Shown: positions 24,192 through 32,242 of the stretch, piece by piece
How the letters are laid out: each line of letters starts with the position of its first letter
Numbering within the stretch: the first letter of the stretch is position 1
Assembly: GCA_905181635.1 (NCBI GenBank)
Contig: CAJIYM010000007.1
Coordinates: 1-42,262, forward strand
Source: an uncultured Flavobacteriales bacterium
GTDB taxonomy: Bacteria > Bacteroidota > Bacteroidia > Flavobacteriales > BACL11
Length of the DNA: 42,262 nucleotides
Direction: 5' to 3'
Translations under genes and position numbers: made by a program
Notes under the pieces: generated by a model
The model's database searches: none
Told to the model about the DNA's origin: nothing
What the model saw: the letters and a program-made list of their open reading frames with translations, nothing else

Positions 24192-24983
24192 TTATAAAAA
24201 GGATGTAGTGATTACAATTCCTCCAATAGCAAAACAGTAATAGGCGAAATATTTTAATTTACTACTTTTTACTAATTTTATCATCCATTTACAAGCAAAC
24301 ATACCTGTGAGAAAAGCAAAAACAAAACCTATTATTAAAGGTATAAGGGTGGTGGGTTCATAATTTATATTACCTGAAAATATATCTTTAGCCATTTTAC
24401 CAAAGATTAATGGGACAACCATTAAGAAAGAGAATCGTGCTGCTTTTTCTTTGTCTATACCTAACAGTACAGCTGTTGAAATTGTTGCTCCAGAGCGAGA
24501 AATCCCTGGTAATATGGCAATAGCTTGAGAAATTCCAATAAGAATAGAATGTTTAACTCCTACTTTTTTTGATGATGATTTCGCTGTGTCAGCAAGAAAT
24601 AATAATAATCCAGTAATTATAAGCATGCACCCTACTAGATTCAATGATCCTCCAAAAAGAGCTTCTATTTCATTATTAAAAAACACACCCACAATAGCTG
24701 CTGGTATCATTGAAAGAATAATTTTTAAAGAGAACCAAAAAGAATCATTGTTTTTGAACTGTAATAATCCGTATATGATCTCTAGAATATCTTTTCGAAA
24801 AATAATAATTGTAGAAAGAGCAGTGGCAAAATGTAGAATTACAGTCATCAGTAGGCTTTCTTCCCCTACTTTTTTCTCTCCTAAAATCACTTTTGCAATT
24901 TCCAAATGCCCACTACTACTAACTGGCAAAAACTCAGTTAGCCCTTGAATAATTCCAAGGATTATGGCATTTATAATTTCCAT
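24192..24983 (-). CDS. uppP: Undecaprenyl-diphosphate phosphatase
   Basis: A 263-residue integral membrane phosphatase (BacA/UppP) that regenerates undecaprenyl phosphate for cell-wall and surface-sugar export, and can raise bacitracin resistance. The two catalytic blocks are GLTEFLPVSSSGHLEI (about residues 14-29, with Glu and His) and AILPGISRSGATISTA (about 156-171, with Ser and Arg). About eight hydrophobic segments span the length. It is followed by truB one base on and preceded by the DUF3098 gene three bases before. Confidence 0.95.
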   Translation of the reverse strand: MEIINAIILGIIQGLTEFLPVSSSGHLEIAKVILGEKKVGEESLLMTVILHFATALSTIIIFRKDILEIIYGLLQFKNNDSFWFSLKIILSMIPAAIVGVFFNNEIEALFGGSLNLVGCMLIITGLLLFLADTAKSSSKKVGVKHSILIGISQAIAILPGISRSGATISTAVLLGIDKEKAARFSFLMVVPLIFGKMAKDIFSGNINYEPTTLIPLIIGFVFAFLTGMFACKWMIKLVKSSKLKYFAYYCFAIGGIVITTSFL

Positions 24984-24986
24984 ATG

Positions 24987-25208
24987 TTAGGCTTGTTTAC
25001 CTTTATGCATTATGGCGAATATTTCAATAATGAATCCCGAAGCAAGTAAAATAGGAGCGATTGTTAATCGAGTAGTATTAAATATCTCATCTGAAAACAC
25101 TAATGGGTCATCTGACCCCCCTCCAATCATCAAGATTAGTCCGCTTGCCATAAAGGCTAAACCAACAAATAATAAAATGTAATTTTTTTTTGAAAATGCA
25201 AAGTCCAT
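24987..25208 (-). CDS. DUF3098 family small membrane protein
   Basis: A 73-residue protein of the DUF3098 family, found in Bacteroidota between ftsX and uppP. It has two predicted membrane segments (about residues 9-30 and 47-66) joined by a loop with GGGSDDPLVFSDEIFNTTRLTIAP. The start was set at the ATG at 25208 because it opens with MDFAFSKKNY; a longer frame to 25301 would run into ftsX and contains no family sequence. Its function is unknown; the conserved place beside ftsX suggests a link to the envelope or division machinery, but that is inference only. Confidence 0.82.
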   Translation of the reverse strand: MDFAFSKKNYILLFVGLAFMASGLILMIGGGSDDPLVFSDEIFNTTRLTIAPILLASGFIIEIFAIMHKGKQA

Positions 25209-25218
25209 AGGTGATTTT

Positions 25219-26097
25219 TTAGTTGTAAAGTTCGCTTTCGTTTTGTTTAATAAATTTTCGTACTGCAAAAAATGTAGATATCCAGCTGAGAAAAAAACCA
25301 AATATAAATATTAGAGAAAATATCAATCCAATAATTTTTAAATCTGTAATGTTTAGCATGCTTGCTGTTTCGCTTTGTATGAGTTGTATAGACCCAATAA
25401 GCATGAAAATAGCAAAAATAGAGCTGTATACTCCTTGATACATTCCTTTAATTAAAAAAGGTTTTTGAATAAAGCTATTCTTTGCTCCAACAAGCCTCAT
25501 TGTTCGAATTAAAAATCGTTTTGAATAAACAGAAAGACGTATTGTATTGTTGATAAGTGCAAAAGCTATGATGAATAATAAAAGACAAAATGAAAACAAG
25601 AAAAAGCTAAGGCGATTTATATTACTGTTGAGTTTGTCAATTAAATTTTCTTGATAAAAAATAGTGTGTACTAATTGATAATTACTCAATTCAGCTTTGA
25701 TAAATACTAAGCTATCTGTATTGGCGTAATTAGCATTTAACTTTACATCAATTGAGGATAAAAGCGGACTGTATCCTAAAAAAGAAACAAAATCTTCTCC
25801 CAAATCATCTTGTAAATCCTTTGTAGCTTGTTCTTTTGACACAAAAGTACTGTTTTTTGCAAAGTCGGCAGCGTCTAATATTTTTTGAAAATTCATGATC
25901 TCTATTTCATTCACCCCATCTTTTAACATAATAGTAAATCCAATATTTTCTTTTACATAATTAGAGAGTCTTTGTGCATTTATCAGTACAAGTCCAAGTA
26001 GACCAATTACAAACAAAACTAATGATAAGCTAATTACAACTGAGGCGGATGACGATAAAATTCGCCTGTTTAATGATGTGTTATTGCCTGTTGTCAT
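25219..26097 (-). CDS. ftsX: Cell division protein FtsX
   Basis: A 292-residue permease-like protein with the FtsX layout: a cytoplasmic start, one membrane segment (about residues 20-43), a periplasmic domain of about 110 residues, then three more membrane segments in the C-terminal half. FTIMLKDGVNE and LVGAKNSFIQKPFLIKGMYQGV are family stretches. With FtsE it controls peptidoglycan hydrolases at the division site. No ftsE lies in the window, as is normal for this phylum. The ATG at 26097 is preferred over one at 26124, since the extra nine residues (MYFYILAIY) are atypical and come from AT-rich upstream DNA. It heads the ftsX-DUF3098-uppP-truB run. Confidence 0.87.
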   Translation of the reverse strand: MTTGNNTSLNRRILSSSASVVISLSLVLFVIGLLGLVLINAQRLSNYVKENIGFTIMLKDGVNEIEIMNFQKILDAADFAKNSTFVSKEQATKDLQDDLGEDFVSFLGYSPLLSSIDVKLNANYANTDSLVFIKAELSNYQLVHTIFYQENLIDKLNSNINRLSFFLFSFCLLLFIIAFALINNTIRLSVYSKRFLIRTMRLVGAKNSFIQKPFLIKGMYQGVYSSIFAIFMLIGSIQLIQSETASMLNITDLKIIGLIFSLIFIFGFFLSWISTFFAVRKFIKQNESELYN

Positions 26098-26146
26098 ATA
26101 GATCGCTAAAATATAAAAATACAAATTACTATTTGATGTTATTCAT

Positions 26147-26154
26147 TAACTTTG
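26147..26154 (+). promoter_or_regulatory. -7 box of leuS
   Basis: TAACTTTG followed by C matches TAnnTTTGc and lies 22 nt before the leuS ATG. It may be the promoter for leuS and possibly for the closely packed genes that follow it. Confidence 0.5.
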
Positions 26155-26176
26155 CAAAACAGAATAATATTATAAG

Positions 26177-28945
26177 ATGGATTACAATTTTAACAAGCTA
26201 GAAAAAAAGTGGCAAGCTTACTGGAAGGCGAATGAGACCTATAAAGTAGAGGTAGATACAAGTAGGCCAAAGTACTATGTTTTGGATATGTTTCCTTATC
26301 CTTCAGGTGCGGGCTTACATGTTGGCCATCCTCTAGGTTATATTGCTTCTGATGTATACGCTCGTTATAAAAAATTAAAGGGCTTTAACGTTTTGCATCC
26401 TATGGGATATGATTCTTTTGGTTTACCAACTGAACAATATGCTATACAGACAGGTATTCACCCCGCAGTAGCTACAAAAGATAATACAGAAAGGTATAGG
26501 AAACAGCTAGATCAAATTGGCTTTTCATTTGATTGGAGTCGTGAAGTACAAACCTCTGACCCTAATTATTATAAATGGACTCAGTGGATTTTTAAGCAAC
26601 TTTTCGGTTCTTATTATTGTAATGGAAGAAATAAAGCCATACCAATTACAGGTTTAATTTCTGACTTTGAGAAAACGGGTAATACTAAAACTAATGCAGT
26701 TTGTGATGATAATACACCAAAATTTTCATCAATAGAGTGGGGTGATTTTACAGATCTAGAAAAAGAAAAAATGCTGTTGAATTATCGATTAGCATTTTTA
26801 TCAGATACTTGGGTGAACTGGTGTGAAGGTTTAGGAACGGTATTAGCCAATGATGAGGTAAAAGATGGATTATCAGAAAGAGGGGGTTTTCCGGTTGAAC
26901 AGAAGCTAATGAAACAATGGTCATTAAGAATTACTGCTTATGCTGATAGGTTGATTTCAGGACTAGATACAGTAGATTGGTCGGATTCAATAAAAGAAAT
27001 CCAAAAAAATTGGATAGGAAAATCTAAAGGTGTTTCTGTAATTTTTAAATTGGAAAATTCTGAAAATGAAATAGAAGTATTTACAACTCGCCCAGATACT
27101 ATTTTTGGAGTTAATTTTATGGTTTTAGCCCCAGAACATGAGTTAGTAAATATAATTACAACTGCTACACAAATAGATGAAGTAGAAAGATATGTGAATA
27201 AAGCGAAACTAAAATCAGAAAGAGATAGGCAAGCTGATAATAGTGTTAGCGGAGTATTTACTGGAGCTTATGCTATTCATCCTTTTACAGGTAATAAAGT
27301 TCAAGTTTGGATTGGAGATTATGTATTGGTATCTTACGGAACAGGTGCTGTTATGGCGGTTCCTTGTGGTGATCAAAGGGATTGGGATTTTGCTAATCAC
27401 TTTGGTTTGGATATAATTAATATTTTTGAAGAAGTTGATGTTACTGAAGGAGCAAATGAGGACAAAAATGTAAAAATTGCGCACTCCGATTTTTTAAATG
27501 GCATGACAGTTAAGGAGGCTATGAATTTGGCAATTTTTAAAATCGAAGAAGGTCGTTTTGGGAAAAGTAAAATAAATTATCGTTTGCGTGACGCTATATT
27601 TAGCCGTCAAAGATACTGGGGTGAACCTTTCCCTGTATATTATAAAAATGATACGGCTTATGTTTTAGACGATAATAAACAAGTTACATTGCCTGCGATC
27701 GATAAATATTTGCCAACTGTAAGTGGTGAGCCTCCATTGGCAAGAGCAAAAAAAGAGGATTGGAGTATATTTGAAGGAGATAGAATGGAAACCAATATCA
27801 TGCCAGGATGGGCAGGTAGTTCTTGGTATTTTTTGCGTTACATGGACCCAAATAATGATGGTGAGTTTTGTGCAAAAGAAAAATCTGATTATTGGGGGCA
27901 AGTAGATTTGTATATTGGAGGTGCTGAGCATGCTGTCGGACATTTATTATATTCTCGTTTCTGGACTAAATTTTTGTACGATAGAGGATTTATTTCTTTT
28001 GATGAGCCGTTTAAAAAAATGATTAACCAAGGAATGATTTTAGGTAGATCGAGTTTTGTGTATAGAATAAATGACACCAATACTTTTGTGAGCTTTGATA
28101 AGAGAAAGAAATATAAAACTACAAGACTACATACTGATATTAGCTTTGTGAATAATGATTTACTTGATGTGGAGGCATTTAAAAATTGGCGAGAAGAATA
28201 TGCTAATGCTGAATTTATTCTAAATAAGGATGGAAAATATTTATGTGGACATGAAGTGGAGAAAATGTCAAAATCAAAATACAATGTACAAACTCCAGAT
28301 AAATTGGTAGAAGATTTTGGGGCAGATACTTTGCGTTTGTATGAAATGTTTTTAGGACCATTAGAACAGTTTAAGCCTTGGGATGTAAAGGGGATAAATG
28401 GTGTACATAATTTCCTGCGTAAGTTCTGGCGTTTGGTACATGACACAGAAAATAACTTTTCAGTTTCAGACAAAGAACCCTCAAATGAAGATTACAAGGC
28501 TCTTCATAAAACTATTAAAAAAGTGGAGGAAGAGATTGAGCGTTATTCTTTTAATACTGTAGTTAGTACTTTTATGATTTGTATAAATGAATTGACAGAG
28601 CTAAAATGTAATAACAGAGAAATAATCACTGATTTTACAATTTTACTTTCTTCTTACGCGCCTCATATTGCTGAGGAGATTTGGAGTAAATTAGGTAATG
28701 AAACTTCAGTTACTAAGGCAAGTTTCCCCGAATTTAATTCCAGTTATTTAGTAGAAAATGAAGTAAACTACCCAATTTCGTTTAATGGAAAAATGCGATT
28801 TAAAATTATTTTACCTGCTGAAATGAGTAAAGAACAGGTGGAGGTTGAGGTGATGAAACATAAAAAAACAGCTCATTATTTGGAAGGAAAGTTGCCTAAA
28901 AAAATAATTGTAGTGCCAAAAAGAATTGTAAATATAGTAATGTAG
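26177..28945 (+). CDS. leuS: Leucine--tRNA ligase
   Basis: A 922-residue class I aminoacyl-tRNA synthetase charging tRNA-Leu. The HIGH-type motif is HVGH (residues 48-51) in MFPYPSGAGLHVGHPLGY, and the KMSKS motif is at residues 696-700. The CP1 editing domain (about residues 230-440) has FTTRPDTIFGVNFM and the conserved GTGAVMAVPCGDQRDWDF. The tRNA-binding C-terminal domain is complete. A Bacteroidota-type insertion lies before KMSKS (about 620-690). The next gene starts six bases after the stop. Confidence 0.97.
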   Translation: MDYNFNKLEKKWQAYWKANETYKVEVDTSRPKYYVLDMFPYPSGAGLHVGHPLGYIASDVYARYKKLKGFNVLHPMGYDSFGLPTEQYAIQTGIHPAVATKDNTERYRKQLDQIGFSFDWSREVQTSDPNYYKWTQWIFKQLFGSYYCNGRNKAIPITGLISDFEKTGNTKTNAVCDDNTPKFSSIEWGDFTDLEKEKMLLNYRLAFLSDTWVNWCEGLGTVLANDEVKDGLSERGGFPVEQKLMKQWSLRITAYADRLISGLDTVDWSDSIKEIQKNWIGKSKGVSVIFKLENSENEIEVFTTRPDTIFGVNFMVLAPEHELVNIITTATQIDEVERYVNKAKLKSERDRQADNSVSGVFTGAYAIHPFTGNKVQVWIGDYVLVSYGTGAVMAVPCGDQRDWDFANHFGLDIINIFEEVDVTEGANEDKNVKIAHSDFLNGMTVKEAMNLAIFKIEEGRFGKSKINYRLRDAIFSRQRYWGEPFPVYYKNDTAYVLDDNKQVTLPAIDKYLPTVSGEPPLARAKKEDWSIFEGDRMETNIMPGWAGSSWYFLRYMDPNNDGEFCAKEKSDYWGQVDLYIGGAEHAVGHLLYSRFWTKFLYDRGFISFDEPFKKMINQGMILGRSSFVYRINDTNTFVSFDKRKKYKTTRLHTDISFVNNDLLDVEAFKNWREEYANAEFILNKDGKYLCGHEVEKMSKSKYNVQTPDKLVEDFGADTLRLYEMFLGPLEQFKPWDVKGINGVHNFLRKFWRLVHDTENNFSVSDKEPSNEDYKALHKTIKKVEEEIERYSFNTVVSTFMICINELTELKCNNREIITDFTILLSSYAPHIAEEIWSKLGNETSVTKASFPEFNSSYLVENEVNYPISFNGKMRFKIILPAEMSKEQVEVEVMKHKKTAHYLEGKLPKKIIVVPKRIVNIVM

Positions 28946-28951
28946 GTAAAA

Positions 28952-29500
28952 ATGACATTAGATAAATTATTAGCTAATTTTTATAGGAAAAATAGAATTC
29001 CTTCAGATGGAGGTGTCAATAAAAATAATTTTAGGATTAAAGCATTTGGAATTAATTTAAACCTTCCGAATCCAAAATTCAGAAAAGATGTAACTCATAT
29101 TCATGATATTCACCACATACTAAATAAGTGCAACGCAAATTGGAAGGGAGAGGCTTTTATTGCTGGCTGGGAAATTTCAACTGGATTTTGGAAATATTTT
29201 CCGATTTGTATTATAAGTCTATGGGCAATGGCATATAGTCTATGGCTACATACTAAAGCTGTTTTAAAAGGATTCAAAAAAGGCTTGAATAATATTGGGG
29301 TTATTGACTTAAAATTAAGTAGGTCTGAACTTATGAAATTAGAGTTTGACCAGTTAATTAATATAACTACAAAAGAAAAAACTACTCAAATAGTCATTAT
29401 TGACTATCTTCAATTTTTATTTTGGGTTGTAACAAGTCAATTAATATTTCTATTTCCTTTAATTTTAATAATTACCAGTATTATATATCTGAAAAAATAA
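28952..29500 (+). CDS. Coq4-like membrane protein
   Basis: A 182-residue protein whose N-terminal half carries HDIHHILNKCNANWKGE (about residues 50-66), an exact fit to HDxxHx11E, the metal-binding signature of Coq4. Yeast and human Coq4 act in coenzyme Q assembly and C1 modification of the ring. The C-terminal half differs from eukaryotic Coq4: two hydrophobic segments (about 76-95 and 149-178) make it a membrane protein. The phylum normally makes menaquinone, so a ubiquinone role is not expected and the substrate is unknown. It lies six bases after leuS and 9 bp before a UbiA-like gene, which suggests a shared lipid or isoprenoid substrate. Confidence 0.6.
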   Translation: MTLDKLLANFYRKNRIPSDGGVNKNNFRIKAFGINLNLPNPKFRKDVTHIHDIHHILNKCNANWKGEAFIAGWEISTGFWKYFPICIISLWAMAYSLWLHTKAVLKGFKKGLNNIGVIDLKLSRSELMKLEFDQLINITTKEKTTQIVIIDYLQFLFWVVTSQLIFLFPLILIITSIIYLKK

Positions 29501-29509
29501 AATATAGAA

Positions 29510-30322
29510 TTGAAATCATTCATTCGCTTTATTGTTTTTAGTAATATTTGGGTTGCATTTTGTGTGCTCGCTTTGGCTTTGAGTTCGGAATTATTGATTA
29601 GCGCTACAAATTATCAAATTAGTCAATTTGTATTTTTTGCGACTCTATTTACTTATAATTTTCAAAGGATTGTGAGAATTAAAAAGGGCTTGAATCATAT
29701 TCGTAAAGTTTGGCTAGCAAAGCAAAATATTGCTATTTATTTATTAATGGCATGCGGTGGATTAGTAAGTGTCTATCTCTTTTTTGAGTTTCAATTAATA
29801 ACTCAACTTTTTATAATTACTGTAGGCTTGATCTCTATTTTATATCCTTTTGGTTTAAGGGAGATTCCATTTAGTAAAATCTTCATCATTTCTTTTGTGT
29901 GGACCGTAAGCACTATGCTTTTGTTAGTACTTGAAAATAATATCCCCATTTCACAAAATATTGTATTGCACTTATTGTCACGATTTTTGTTTGTTTTCGC
30001 TATAACTATCCCTTTCGATATTAGAGATTTGAAGTATGACGCTCAAAATCTACAAACACTTCCATTATTTTTTGGTATTTTAAAAGCAAGATTTATTGCT
30101 CTTTTTGCTTTGTTTATGTGTTTGGTGATTTCAGTTTTTCAGCACTTAGAAAACACCATAATATCTTCAAATTTACTAGCATTAATTTTTCTGTATTTTG
30201 TTACTTCAATCTTTATAGTTAAATCTGATAAAAAAAGGGGTGAAATGTACTTTTCATTTTGGGTAGAATCTCTGAGTATTTTATGCTATTTATTTTTTGT
30301 AATTTCAGTTTTGATTTTTTAA
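29510..30322 (+). CDS. UbiA-like polyprenyltransferase homologue lacking first Asp motif (TTG start)
   Basis: A 270-residue membrane protein with about eight hydrophobic segments. The second UbiA-family motif is visible as DIRDLKYD (about residues 171-178, DxxDxxxD) after ITIPF. At the place of the first motif (NDxxDxxxD) the sequence instead reads YNFQRIVRIKKG (about 49-60), with no aspartate. True UbiA enzymes need both motifs to hold Mg2+ and the prenyl diphosphate, so this protein may be inactive, altered or acting with a partner. No in-frame ATG exists near the start; TTG at 29510 is the most likely initiator. It lies between the Coq4-like gene and kynA. Confidence 0.66.
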   Translation: MKSFIRFIVFSNIWVAFCVLALALSSELLISATNYQISQFVFFATLFTYNFQRIVRIKKGLNHIRKVWLAKQNIAIYLLMACGGLVSVYLFFEFQLITQLFIITVGLISILYPFGLREIPFSKIFIISFVWTVSTMLLLVLENNIPISQNIVLHLLSRFLFVFAITIPFDIRDLKYDAQNLQTLPLFFGILKARFIALFALFMCLVISVFQHLENTIISSNLLALIFLYFVTSIFIVKSDKKRGEMYFSFWVESLSILCYLFFVISVLIF

Positions 30323-30362
30323 ATCAGATTGCTTACTTTTACTACTTTATAAAAATGAATAA

Positions 30363-31451
30363 ATGTCAGAAGAAACAACATCAGTACATTACATAAATTA
30401 CTTGGCTCTTGATAAGGTTTTAGATTCACAAAATCTACTTAGTGGGGATGGTAAAGAAGCGGCACATGAGGAGATGTTGTTTATTATCATTCATCAAACT
30501 TATGAATTGTGGTTTAAGCAAATTCTTCATGAGATAGGTTCAACAATGGATTTGTTTAAAGCGGATAAAATTAACGAAAGTAGTGTTGGGGTTATAGTTA
30601 GAAGAATGGATAGAGTGAATAAAGTTATGACCACTTTGATTGGTCAGTTGGATATCTTAGAAACTATGACTTCCTTGGATTTCTTAGACTTTAGAGATCA
30701 CTTATCTCCCGCATCTGGTTTTCAGTCACATCAATTCAGAAAGATAGAAGTAATGCTGGGACTAAAGATTAAGAAAAGACATCAGTTTGGAGGATGTCCT
30801 TATCATAGTCAATTTGAGGGGGATAAGAAAGAAGAAATTTTAAATTTAGAAGTAACCGAATCTTTATTTTATTTAGTTGAGAAATGGTTAGAAAGAATCC
30901 CATTTTTAAATATGGAGGGCTTTGATTTTACTCAAAAATATGATGTAGCAGTAAAGCAGATGTTGGACAAAGAAATTGCAGGAATTATAGCAGCAAACTT
31001 AACGGATAGCGATAGGGAAATCAGAATTCGTATGATTGAGGAAAACAAAAAGTATTTTGAAAGAGTGCTTTCTGAATCGGAACACAACAAAGCGATTCAA
31101 GATGGAGAAACAACCCTTTCTTATAGAGCTACAATGTCAGCGCTACTAATTAATTTATACAGAGATCAACCGATCTTACATTTACCATATCAGTTCCTTA
31201 GAAGCTTGGTTGAGTTTGATCATAAAATTGCAACCTGGAGGTTTAGGCATGTTCAAATGGTTGAAAAGATGTTAGGGCAAAAAATTGGGACTGGCGGCAG
31301 TTCAGGTCAAGGATATTTGAAAGAAACAGTGGACAAGCACAAAATATTTACCGATTTGGCAAATATTTCAACACTAATGATTTCTCGCTCCTACTTACCG
31401 GAATTACCACAAAATATAAAAGATACATTAGGATTTAATTATAAAAAATAA
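30363..31451 (+). CDS. kynA: Tryptophan 2,3-dioxygenase
   Basis: A 362-residue haem dioxygenase that opens the indole ring of L-tryptophan to N-formylkynurenine, the first and committing step of the pathway encoded here. IIIHQTYELWFKQILHE contains the active-site His56. GFQSHQFRKIEVMLG (about 119-133) holds the substrate-binding Arg127. WRFRHVQMVEKMLG carries the haem ligand His296, and GTGGSSGQGYLKET is the loop that closes over the substrate. At 362 residues it is longer than the roughly 300-residue proteobacterial enzymes. No -7 box was seen in the 40-bp gap before it, so transcription may come from the genes upstream. Confidence 0.95.
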   Translation: MSEETTSVHYINYLALDKVLDSQNLLSGDGKEAAHEEMLFIIIHQTYELWFKQILHEIGSTMDLFKADKINESSVGVIVRRMDRVNKVMTTLIGQLDILETMTSLDFLDFRDHLSPASGFQSHQFRKIEVMLGLKIKKRHQFGGCPYHSQFEGDKKEEILNLEVTESLFYLVEKWLERIPFLNMEGFDFTQKYDVAVKQMLDKEIAGIIAANLTDSDREIRIRMIEENKKYFERVLSESEHNKAIQDGETTLSYRATMSALLINLYRDQPILHLPYQFLRSLVEFDHKIATWRFRHVQMVEKMLGQKIGTGGSSGQGYLKETVDKHKIFTDLANISTLMISRSYLPELPQNIKDTLGFNYKK

Positions 31452-31462
31452 TTATAGAATAA

Positions 31463-32242
31463 ATGAATTTAGATTTAAAAAATAAAAACGCTATTGTCTG
31501 TGGATGTACTCAAGGAATAGGTCTGGCAACAGCTATTGAATTAGCAAATATTGGAGCCAATATTACTCTTATTGCAAGAAATGAATCAAAACTAAAAGAA
31601 GTCATGACATTACTTGATACAACTCAAGGTCAGAAACATTCTTTATTAGTTGTAGATTTTTCTGAATCAAATAGTTTGAAAGAAAAAATAAAACTGCTAG
31701 CTAGTAATTATCATATCTTAATAAACAATACTGGAGGCCCTGCTGGAGGTCCAATTTCTGCTGCAAATACTCAATCATTTGAAGATGCTTTCAAAATGCA
31801 CTTAATTAACAATCAGATCTTAGTGCAGAAAGTTGTTGATGGTATGAAAAAGGAATGTTTTGGTCGCATAATTAATATTCTTTCTACTTCTGTAAAAGCA
31901 CCAATTCCAGGACTAGGAGTTTCTAACACAATTAGAGCGGCAGTTGCTAATTGGGCAAAAACACTTTCTATTGAATTAGGGGGGCACGGAATTACAGTTA
32001 ATAATGTTCTCCCAGGATTCACAAATACAAATAGATTAGAGAGTATAATTTCTAATAGATCAAAAAAGCAAGGAAAATCAGAAAAGGATATAGCGCAGAT
32101 AATGAAATCTTCAGTGCCAGCAAATCGCTTTGGGGAAGCTAATGAAGTTGCTAATGCAATAGCTTTTTTATGTAGCCCAGCTGCAGCGTATATTAATGGA
32201 ATCAACCTCCCAGTAGACGGAGGAAGAACTGCAAGCTTATAA
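31463..32242 (+). CDS. SDR family protein with atypical active site
   Basis: A 259-residue Rossmann-fold protein of the short-chain dehydrogenase/reductase family. The cofactor loop CGCTQGIGLA (TGxxxGxG variant, about residues 13-22) and the NNTGGPAGG motif (about 88-96) are present, and the C-terminal PVDGG is normal. The active-site Ser (in ILSTSV) is present, but the usual YxxxK is replaced by SNTIR (in LGVSNTIRAA, about 152-161). This LSNxxR-type variant recurs in a subgroup of SDRs. Its place in the kynurenine cluster suggests a role with an aldehyde or keto intermediate, but no reaction can be assigned. Its stop overlaps the next ATG by one base. Confidence 0.8.
   Translation: MNLDLKNKNAIVCGCTQGIGLATAIELANIGANITLIARNESKLKEVMTLLDTTQGQKHSLLVVDFSESNSLKEKIKLLASNYHILINNTGGPAGGPISAANTQSFEDAFKMHLINNQILVQKVVDGMKKECFGRIINILSTSVKAPIPGLGVSNTIRAAVANWAKTLSIELGGHGITVNNVLPGFTNTNRLESIISNRSKKQGKSEKDIAQIMKSSVPANRFGEANEVANAIAFLCSPAAAYINGINLPVDGGRTASL

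Noticed and set aside
25209-25301. A 31-residue extension of the DUF3098 protein
   Set aside because: It lies largely within ftsX and does not resemble the family; the ATG at 25208 fits the usual start.
27889-28473. A 194-codon minus-strand open frame inside leuS
   Set aside because: It is fully antisense to a well-conserved part of leuS and has no recognisable domain.
30323-30362. A kynA promoter
   Set aside because: TACTTTTA resembles the -7 box but lacks the final G, so no promoter is called.
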